64,000 bases of DNA, taken from Fratercula arctica (lineage: Eukaryota; Chordata; Aves; Charadriiformes; Alcidae). Position 1 is the stretch's first letter; each line of letters starts with the position of its first letter. The translations under genes and the position numbers were made by a program. Below the pieces are notes generated by a model. It saw only the letters and a program-made list of their open reading frames with translations, was not told where the DNA came from and ran no database searches. Where the stretch lies: assembly GCA_947846985.1 (NCBI GenBank), contig CANTUZ010000002.1, positions 54,950,885-55,014,884 on the forward strand. The letters are read 5' to 3'. This document shows positions 55,401-64,000 of the stretch, in pieces.

Positions 55401-57899
55401 AATTGTGCTATTTTAAAGTAAATTATGTTTCTTTCACAGCACAATAATTGTTAACTGTGAATATTTGCAGCCACTACAGGGGTACACATGGGAGGCAGAG
55501 TAACAGTAGACTTGTTAATTTATTTTACTGGTGGGATATAATGGTTCCTCAGCATCTCTCTTATCTCCTAGATGAAAGAGGCATGAGGAAAAGATGTACT
55601 ATACATCTTTCAAACTCTTGCTTTCTGTCATCATTAAAATTAGATATTTGTATAAAGACCTACAGCATGATTTGTAACACTGCACTCTCCAGAACTGTTG
55701 CTTTTGACTCACATGAGAAAGGCCAGAGTAGCAGGTTCTGAAGGCTGAAAGTCGAATGCTCAACCATCAGAAATTCTGTATGGAGATTCATGTTCCAAAT
55801 GTCTTCCCATCTAAACCACCACAAAGCTTTCCCCACCCACAGCCATCATCAAAAAGGAGAAGACACTTCAACCTCCATTCTCATTCCTATCTAAACATCT
55901 GCGCTGAAGCAACCACAAAAGAAGATCTTTAAAACCAACGTTAGCCATAATTATCTTGTTGCTTGGCCAGATTTTCCACTAACTAGGAACTCAGCTCCCA
56001 CAGGATGCCAAACCACCACCAGATGGTTCTCTGAAACCCTTTTTGCCAAGCTCACAGTACAATTTGGATGAAGTTGCAAACCTTGTGTTAGAAAGTCTCT
56101 TTGTGCCACTACCAGTATTTCTGGACCCCTCAAGCTTTTTATGCCCTGCACATGCCACCCACGCATGGGAGATGCATCTCTGGCACACTCAGCCACGGCT
56201 GGTGTGTTAAGACATTCTGGAGCAACCCAGAGAGAAAGTGTACATTCAGCCCGTGCTCCTTGAAATGACACCCCTGTCCTCCTATTTTGCCATAGACTCT
56301 CCTTCCCACAGAGACTCCATATATCACGTCTCGTTGGTAGACAAGGGATCAGGAGGGAAACCACAAGGCTGTACTGCATATGCATGAGAACAAGACCTAA
56401 TTATGAGTAAGCGAGAGGCGGAAGTTTGTTGTGTAAGACCTACACCAAATGCACAAGCCTTCAATACTTGTGCTCTTCTCAGCAAGCCTGTCTTTGCATT
56501 CAGATGCCTTCCTTCTCTCGTGAACCACGGCGGTGTTTGGTGCTGTGGTTGAATGGAAATTTCTCGGGGTTTCCCCTTCGCTGGAAGTCCCCTGGTTAAG
56601 GCTGCTGTTGCTGGGGAACTCTATGCAGCCTTTCCTCTGGTCGAGGGCTGAACCCTGTAGTCTTAACCTTTAATTAGCTTTCCCTTGACCCCTTCGCAAG
56701 GCTTGCCACTGGAAGGCTTCTCCCTGGGGTGAGGAAGACACCTGCTTGCGTAAGTAAGACATTTTGATGAATCTCTTTAGAAATGCTCAGGCCAAGAGAG
56801 CTGCCAGGACCAGCAGAGCACCCTGTCTCAGCTTTACGATAATGGGGTTTTCTGCAGAATACTGCAGAGTGACTACCAGTTAAGGCCATTCCCACCCATG
56901 AAGACTGTACACAAGACAGAAGAAAATAAGAAGGGCTGATTTAATAAATCTTTTCGCAAGCAGACCCCTTGCTCTCTGCAACCCAGCTAGGCACCCACAT
57001 GGAAGGACCATGTCCTTCTGTTAAAGGGACATCAGATATCTCACGGGGCATAGACATGAAGTATTCCCCATCAAGAAGTCAAGGCATTTTGGTGACATTG
57101 TTACTTCAGAACAGTTTGAGCTGGAAATTCCTCCAGTGTCTGGAGCAAGTCTTACTTTCTGAATGCGAAGAGTTATCACAACACCTACCACGAGGCAGCT
57201 TCCTACAGAGAACCCACCACAGAGCTGAACTCCTCAGGTCTCTTCATGGTCAGTGATGGGAAACAGGCACCGTCAGAGAAAGGCATAGTCCAGGACCCTA
57301 CTGCAAGTGCTCAGGACTGCCCTCTAAAAAAGTTTCTCTCTCTCTCTTCATTGACTATACCATGGAAGATGAGGCTATAGTCTGGCAGTTACGGAAAGCT
57401 GGGTGGATGAATACATGCTAGTAGTGTCATCGACTGATCGTGATTACAGGGGTTATAACTGTGTTTTCCCTTTCCTCTCCTTGCTGGGCTTTTGTGTTGG
57501 CTGCTAGCGATCTCACTCATAGTTTCTGCATTGCAGCCTGAGTTTTCATTATCAGCAGCGGTTGCGCTAATATTAGTAATTCCCTGGAGCCTGCAGCTTC
57601 ACTTCGGTAACTACTTTTTCTAACTGAATGTTTTGCATTTCACCTGGGTGACTACCACATCAGCTGAATACTGTCCAATAGGGCTTTCCTCTGTTAGAAA
57701 GGAGGTTTTCTTCCACCTTATGGCCTTTAGTCATAGGAGGATTTCCTCCTCCTTCCTCCGGCCAGGAAGTTGTATTAATTTGCTGAGCTTTCCAGCGCTG
57801 GTTCATGAAATGGGCAACACCTTCATAGCTGAAGTCAGGGGAAAACCTCATCAGATATGTTGAAGTCACTCAGCTGTCTGAGGAAACAGTCTGGCTCAT

Positions 57900-60260
57900 C
57901 TTCAGTCACCTGCATGCCCTGGGACGGTGTGGCATGCAAACCATTAGTTGTTTGTGCATCAGACACCCACGCTCGGAAATCTTCAAGATTCTTCAGGAAA
58001 AATTTCTTCTCTGCTTTCTGGGATTACTTTGGTGGTAATACAGTACCTGTCGGCCTTGCTTTTCTTGAAGTGGCCTCAAAAAAATTCCGTTGTCTTCACT
58101 CACCATCAGATAGTTTTTCTCCGCATCAGAGAAGACCAGCTGCTGCCTCACTTTTTTAGGTCCAACACGTGCGTTCAAAGGTTCTGTGCAGCAGCAGCCC
58201 TGCCACGTGGAGCAAGACCAGTACTTTGTGCGTTAGCACAGGGCTATCAGGGCGCAAATGCTGAAGTGGGAGGATGTGTCTCCAAACCGTATTTTGGATA
58301 GTGGTAGATGAAGGTGTCTGCTGGGAATATTTTTTGTGGCTCCGGCCACAGCTTCTTTGGACTCAACTTACTACCCTTTCCACGCTTTCCACAATTTGCT
58401 GCATTTCCTCCCCAGAGCAAAAGGAACTTATTCTTGCACAGACCCTCTTGACATGATCTCTTCTTTCAAAAGACTGATTACATCGTCACTTTCTGTTTCT
58501 TTCCTGGTAAGTGCGACTGCAGCACACACGGCTGCTCCCTTGATTCTTCCTCCCCTTTTGCAACACGCTGCCCGACAGAACTGCAGTCAAGAAAAAATCT
58601 GTAAGGAATTTTTCTACTGGGCTTGCACTGTGCTTTCCAGGAGTACCTTCACAGCTTAAAAGTGCTGCAATGAAATCTTGTCCACGCAGATAATCGAGGT
58701 TTGTCAGGAATGTCCTGTGAGGGCCTGTGATCAGTTTCAGTGGTAGCAGCACAGCTACGTATGTCCTGATTAAGCTCCTGATACCCAGGGACAATAGCAA
58801 TAGTCAGATTTTTCCATCTGAACATTATTTTGCTGTGTTGGCATCTGTGTTCTCAGTCCTTTCACTGTGGAGCTTCTTGCACTGGTGCTGTTCCAACTGC
58901 TGCTTGTTAAGCACTTCCTTGTGGTGGGACTTCCCTTGTTTTCAGAAAGTATTTTGTTTCTTTCCCAAGGCAACAGCGTCCTTCATGTTCCAGACCGCTG
59001 TCCCATCCCAACTGTTATGGAGGCCCTGTGACTCCTGCTGATCTTGGTATCCAGTATTAATCGGTAAGTAGTTGTTCAACAAATGGCTTCCAGTTTCTTA
59101 GAGAAGGTTGGTTTATGGCATTCACTTCACTCATGGTGCCTGAAGTCCTTCATTTGCTATGCAGTGATTTACATTCTGCTGTCATCCAGGTTTAGTTTAT
59201 GCTTCCGAAATTTTGGCTGAGCGGCGGTATTCCCTCTTGTCTTGGTCACATACCTCTCAGTTGTCATGTATGTTTTCACCTCCTGTCAACATTCATGCTT
59301 TGTGCACCCTTTTCCCAGGAAATCTCATGTGCTGATAACAGGCCAGCAGGTGTTTCCTACCAAATGTTGTGGCTGCTCATCTCTTCTTTCAGTCTCACCT
59401 GCTTCGCCCAGGACAGGCAGGCTGTATTCAGAATATTCTGCAGAATCCTGATAAATAATAGCCTATAGCCTCCCTGAAACATTGAGTTGCTTTTTTTTGC
59501 AGTGGTTGGTATGTATCCAGACCATCATTTTCTTCCTTGTTGTACCCATTTTAGAGGTTTGGCTATTTTAAATCATATTCTTGTGTCAGACACTGCAGTT
59601 CCTTTACCTCTTTGCACCTCGCTTGTGGAAGGGGCTGCTGAAATACCTGAGCTGTTGGTACCAGGACCTTGGGAGATGACTTATTTTTGCAGTTTCCAGG
59701 ATATAGCCCATGTCTGCAAACAAAAACTTCTTAGCTGTTAGAAAAATCCCATTTTACTCGCCTCCACTATAAAATGGATTGCACAGATATCAAGTTTTTT
59801 ATCAAGTGAAACCATTTGCTGTCTCAGGACTGAATTGCCAGCATGTCAACCACATAGAAAGAGAAATTCTGACCTTTCCCTTTGCATCTATATTCAATCT
59901 GAATTTCTCCAACACTTGGGGTGGAAGACCTCCATATTTCGTTAGTCCTACTGATGTAGGCAATTCTAGAGTCCAACTGCAAGCTGGCTTTTGCCCATCT
60001 TCCATCTCATGAATACAGATTACTTTTTCTCCAGTTATCAGTTTTGAATGTCACAGGTTTTCCTTTGGCCCTATGCAGCTAATTAGACCTAGGAAGCTAG
60101 ATGCATTGTGATCCTTCTCTTTGTACTGTACCGTAGCCAAGAAGAGTGCTGTATCACTGCTGCTGCTCGAGTCTCTTTGGGGGTGCTCTCCAACTGCAGG
60201 CACCGTATGCCCTGTACTTTTCTGTTTGCTTATGCGTCATGCTTCTGCAAAATGGTTTGC
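57900..60260 (-). pseudogene. Decayed Ty3/gypsy-type retroelement, gag-pol relic
   Basis: Seen: on the minus strand, broken reading frames give fragments in the order of a gypsy gag-pol. From 60255 down: THKQTEKYRAYGAC at the place and spacing of a gag zinc knuckle, with most cysteines lost. GKPVTFKTD at about 60070-60035 fits the start of a retropepsin, its catalytic triad disrupted. VGEIQIEYRCKGKGQNFSFY plus VVD at 59925-59830 fits the protease flap and core. KEVKELQCLTQEYDL then KPLKWVQQ and VWIHTNH at 59620-59490 fits the RT N-terminal part. IPDKP at 58716-58695, then DDVISLLKEEIMSRG at 58490-58440 fits the integrase core. STGLAPRG near 58220 fits its end, and YLMVSEDNGIFLR near 58110-58070 fits the integrase C-terminal GPY-like region. 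Frameshifts and stops separate nearly every fragment. RT-to-integrase spacing is about 0.8 kb, shorter than intact elements, so most of RT and RNase H seem deleted. No LTRs were recognised. Alternative: chance resemblance in one or two fragments, but seven in the right order is hard to explain that way. Confidence 0.6.
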
Positions 60261-62819
60261 TTTGCGGTTGGAATCAAATGGCCTTATCAAAACGCAACTC
60301 TTCAATAAAGCTGAAATGAAACATTTGGACCTCGTGAAAACAGAATGTTTTGCTATTTTGCACGGGGGAGTTTAGGAAGAAGGTGAACAGCTTCTCAGTT
60401 GTTGAGTCAGCATATTGGGGGTTGGGGGGGGTGAGGAGGGAAAGGATTCTGGCCATTTAGGCCAGAGCATTACTTTCTTTTAGCACAGTTTCGGTGGTCA
60501 GAATTGGAGACAGTGTCAGAATGCAAAGCTGCAAATACAGGAAGATGATATTTCAATGTAGATCCAAAAGCAAATTCACAGCTGTTTGTAAATTAAAACA
60601 AAGAACAGCTCAGTGACTTGGGAGCTTGCAGACATGTAGAGCTATGCATCTGCCTGCGCTTCAGGCTGATGGGGCACCAAGCAATCCTAACCCGCCAGCA
60701 GGACGGCTGCGTGTGTGTCGGGCTGAGCCCCAGTAATAAGCCTTGCTGACAGGCAGAGCGTGTCCCACATCCAGGTGAACACCCACATAACACAGCGGCA
60801 TGGCCCCCAGGCCAGGGCTGCCTCATAAACAGACGTGCATCCATATCCAAAACGACTCTCACCTGCCTACAGGCCTAGATTTTTAAAGAGTGCCAAAGGA
60901 TGCAGATAGAGAACTCGGTGGGAGTGGGGCACTGAAAACAGCAATATGGGAAACAATTTGCCTCTATAGGTCCTGAATGTGTTCGGAAATCTGGTTACGT
61001 TTCAAGCATAATAATGACTTTGGTCAAAAGTAATTTTAGTTATTTGGTCCTACAAAATACCTGAGATGACATTCATGAAGGACAAATTTTATTTTCGCTC
61101 ATATTTTCTCCTAATTGTTTATGAAGCAACTGAGTATGACAGAATTTTTGAGAAATATTCTTATTAAAGAATGACTGTAAAACTTGTATCTTCACCTGTA
61201 GTGGTAAAAATATTCTTTTAAATAACATTCTTTAGATATATTAGTTCTTTCTTCATCAAATGTTTATGCACAAATCCTTTCTTATAAGTACTGGATTTCA
61301 TAATTGGAACAAATAATATTTCAGAAATTATATTAATAGAAAATAGTATTTTTTCATCTTCTAATTATTTTCAAATACTGATGGAATTTATTCATTTTTT
61401 GTGGTAAATGTAGAATTAAAATTTACTGATTGGTAGGGGAAGAAACCCGTAATTTTGCTAGTAATCCCCCCACAGATGTTACAATAACAAATTATTGTAC
61501 CTGGGTGTAAGTATATAAAGAAAAAATAGGGGTAGTCTCATTTCATAGGGATGATTATGTTTTGAATTATCTTGCACACATCTAATATGCCAGGGGCATC
61601 TTGGGAGCTAATCAACACCTGCAAATCTCACAAAAATTAATGGATTCAAGTTTATAAGATATTCCTGTTGACTCAGGCCCAGTTTGCATTTAGATTTTAC
61701 AAACTAATGAAGAGGGGACAGAGTTTATACCTGCAGAGTGTACATTAGCTTAAACTCACTCCTTGAACAGAATAGAAATATACTTTATTGAAAGTATAAC
61801 TGCATCTATACTGTACCTCTAACTGCTGTAGCTAAATTTTTAAGCTCAGTATCAAAAAAGAAAAAAATAATCAAAAAGAAGGAGCAAAGTGACTTGCTGT
61901 GATAGGGCAGAGGAGCTAGAGGAAGCTGCAACAACTCTTGAACTCCACCATGCTGTAAATGCACGGTGATGGCAAGTGATGGGCAATACCCATTTGAATC
62001 TTCCACAACACCCGCACAAGTGTCAAAGTGGCGCCGATGGCTAAAATCTCACCAAAGCTTTTGGACAAGGACCCAGTGAGCTTTGAGAGGACTGGTTTGG
62101 TGCCAGACCCTGTTCATACCCCGTTCGCAGCCACAGTAATCTTGAAAAGGAGGCAACCAGTCTCTCTGGGTAAGGACTGGAGATTTCCTCCAGCTGTAGT
62201 GGAGAGAGCAATGTAAAGCGCCCCAAACAGGTACCAGGCCTTCCTCTACTGGTCCTCATGAAAACCAGTTCTGCTCTGGCACCCTGAGAGGACCATTAGT
62301 AATGAGCCTATAGATATTATGGCATCTGGATATATTACCTGACAGACAGACACCTTTCTCTTCAATGTTCCCTCACACCTCACTAAAACCTCACTAAAAC
62401 TTGGGACAATGGCTGTCCAGCCATACCAAGTTCGGGTATGCAGAGCGGAAGGACTGATTAGGTGTATACAAAGAGGCACACCCACAAGGGTGTCCAAGGA
62501 GGAAAAGACGACAGCACAGCAACCTGGAAAGCTAATCACTTATCCCAGGCTTTTATGGGCTCCGCTGAGTTTGACCTCTCAGCATTAGCAATTGGTTAGA
62601 GGATGTAACTAGGAAGAGGGGAAATATCCCTGTCCCATCTATCACATGGCAAGGAGGCTCCTTACGGCTCCCCTTCGGCACCTAAATCAGGAGATCTGCA
62701 GCAGCTACACTCCCTTAAAGACTTGACTGTTCAGAAGCATCAACGAGTTTCACGGTTGCAGTGGCTCATTGCAGGAAGTAAATTAATGGGAAAAACAACT
62801 GAAAAGGTGATTAAAAAGC

Positions 62820-62843
62820 AAAAAAAAAAAAAAAAAAAAAAAA
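62820..62843 (+). repeat. A24 tract
   Basis: Twenty-four A residues just after TTAAAAAGC. It translates as a lysine or phenylalanine run in accidental frames. Confidence 0.95.
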
Positions 62844-62910
62844 TTAGCAGTCTTAGTATCTTAGAACACATATTTGCACTCCGTTCTTCTAACAAAAGAC
62901 ATGATGAGCT

Positions 62911-62937
62911 TGCGCGCGCGCGCACACACGCACACAC
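62911..62937. repeat. (GC)n/(CA)n alternating purine-pyrimidine repeat
   Basis: TGCGCGCGCGCGCACACACG followed by CACACAC alternates purine and pyrimidine throughout its 27 bases. Such tracts, especially CG-rich ones, are the best substrate for left-handed Z-DNA. Confidence 0.9.
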
Positions 62938-63044
62938 TCATGCTTATTCTATGCTTTTTCGCCTCATCTGGCAGCCGCTTTCCGGTCCAGCAGACACTAA
63001 CATCTAATGAGTCAAACTTCCCATTTTCAGACTAATCAGTCGGC

Positions 63045-63125
63045 TGCACTAATTGCAAATGCAAATATGCAAATTTATATTAATTAATTACTCTGCTAAT
63101 TAGTTCTGCGGTCTTTTTGGGGTAA
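63045..63125. promoter_or_regulatory. Octamer/homeodomain motif cluster, candidate enhancer core
   Basis: Seen: two perfect octamers (ATGCAAAT) abut head to tail at 63059-63066 and 63067-63074, with a third near-match ATTGCAAAT at 63052-63060. ATTAATTAATTA follows at about 63080-63090 and CTAATTAG at 63096-63103. Known: ATGCAAAT is the POU-factor site (OCT and BRN types) and TAATTA is a homeodomain core; packing like this is typical of conserved developmental enhancers. Inference: regulatory function and target are guesses. A neural bHLH gene such as NEUROD6 would be the obvious candidate if this is the ITPRID1 locus. Confidence 0.4.
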
Positions 63126-64000
63126 TAAATCATTGTGCAGTGGAAGGGAAACACGTCCTGTCCCATTTCACTCCACATAAAAATTTAATGTACTCATTGA
63201 AGAAAATATACAAAAAAAACCCCCAATTCTGGTAGTTCTGCTTCTACTGATGAGTCCCCTACAGAAAGGTATGATTGTAAGAAGGCTTTCACATCTCCAG
63301 CAAATGCCATCACTAAGGTGCCTGTTAGCAATTTAATTATCACATTATGAGCTCCAGGAAAAGCCAGTTTGCTGTGCTGCAGGCTGTGACTCCGAGCTCT
63401 GTAGTTCACACATTTTGCAGCAAATGCTGTTTATACATACATGAAAGATAATCTGGAGGAAAGCATTCCGTCTGCTCTACCTGAATGGACTGCTAAAGCT
63501 TGCGCTCAAATCCCAGGAAGCCGGAGCTGCTAAAACCATCATGACTAGATACGCTTTAGTCCTGCAGCCTCACTAGGTCACATTTGAATGGGTTGTTAGG
63601 AAAAACGAAGAGTGGCTGAAGGAGAAACTGCTTGCAGAGCCCTTCCCTGGCCTTGAATTTTACTTTGTCTCTGGATCCACTCCAATGGGGAACTGCTGGC
63701 TCCCCAAACGGCGTCACCTCTCCCTTGCACCCCTCATCTCTCCAGCACACCCCGGGAACAGGGAGAGTCATTCCACTGTCCCCTCCGGTGGTGGTCCCCC
63801 AGCCTCAAGGGATCTGTGATGGTCTTCCTTCCCCACACCGACATCTGGAAGGTGCAGGGAGTTCCCCACATTGACTCCATGCCCCAGCAATAGCGCACGG
63901 GACGGCGCACTGGGGGAGGCTTGGGTACCAAAGCCCGTCAGGGCGTGGAGGTCCGTGCGTCACGCTGGCAGGGCTTGTTCTACACCTTCCTCCTTTTAGG

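Larger units (their letters stand above)
39016..57899. other. Intergenic or intronic DNA, mostly single copy
   Basis: No supported gene. It contains the CR1/L3-like and MIR-like relics at 40.73-41.54 kb, an 18-base perfect palindrome at 39286-39303, (AAT)n at 43691-43709 and (AT)13 at 49432-49457. Frames of 126-147 codons at 47129-47572 and 55951-56385 have no recognisable domain and no support beyond length. AT-rich stretches at 51.6-52.3 kb and 53.5-54.0 kb look single copy. Confidence 0.5.
60261..64000. other. Intergenic DNA with AT-rich and CpG-richer sections
   Basis: No supported gene. 60.95-61.8 kb is strongly AT-rich and single copy. An A24 tract lies at 62820-62843, a GC/CA alternating repeat at 62911-62937 and an octamer/homeodomain cluster near 63.06 kb. 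CpG density rises over the last 350 bases. Frames here (for example 62246-62539 and 63556-63874) show no known domain. Confidence 0.5.

Noticed and set aside
55951..56385. 144-codon minus-strand frame
   Set aside because: Reads somewhat protein-like but has no motif I recognise. Length alone is expected by chance in 64 kb.
58540..58700. ALLSCEGTPGKHSASPVEKF, which resembles the YRSTP...SPAELL end of an integrase core
   Set aside because: It lies before the segment matching the middle of the core (58490-58440), so it is out of order. A better candidate for that end is near 58220. Not used as evidence for the relic.

Overview
The window reads as non-coding DNA from a bird, most likely a neoavian. 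GC is low to moderate and no open frame exceeds about 150 codons. A CR1 LINE 3' end with the avian ATTCTATG-type tail lies at 17575-17640. A solo ERV LTR at 38402-39015 belongs to a type I know only from bird genomes (opening GTGGTTTAACCCCAG, closing GCCAAAACCAGCA). Several very old MIR/L2-like and CR1/L3-like relics are present. I see no bacterial features: no operons, tRNA or rRNA genes, or CRISPR arrays.

The only exon I can support well is at 2700-2902 on the minus strand. It encodes the core of the IP3-receptor-interacting domain of the ITPRID/KRAP/TESPA1 family and fits ITPRID1 best. A possible in-phase preceding exon ends at 3245. The gene therefore runs right to left: its later exons lie beyond the left edge, and its first exons and promoter lie to the right but were not found. 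In mammals the 5' side of ITPRID1 faces NEUROD6 across a long intergenic interval, and most of this window would match that kind of interval or long 5' introns.

Layout: 1-3.3 kb, ITPRID1-like exon(s) and introns. 3.3-38.4 kb, intron or intergenic sequence with sparse old repeats, poly(A) tracts and a G26 run. 38.4-39.0 kb, solo LTR with a target-site duplication. 39-57.7 kb, more single-copy sequence with CR1/L3-like and MIR-like relics at 40.7-41.5 kb. 57.9-60.3 kb, minus strand, a decayed Ty3/gypsy-type gag-pol relic recognised from collinear zinc-knuckle, protease, RT and integrase fragments. 60.5-64 kb, AT-rich single-copy DNA, a Z-DNA-prone repeat, an octamer/homeodomain cluster near 63.06 kb that looks like an enhancer core, and a CpG-richer right edge.

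Nothing here acts as a multi-gene system. The most unusual item is the Ty3/gypsy relic, because that class is essentially extinct in birds. The most likely functional non-coding item is the octamer cluster. All family assignments were made by eye from translation patterns, not by database search.
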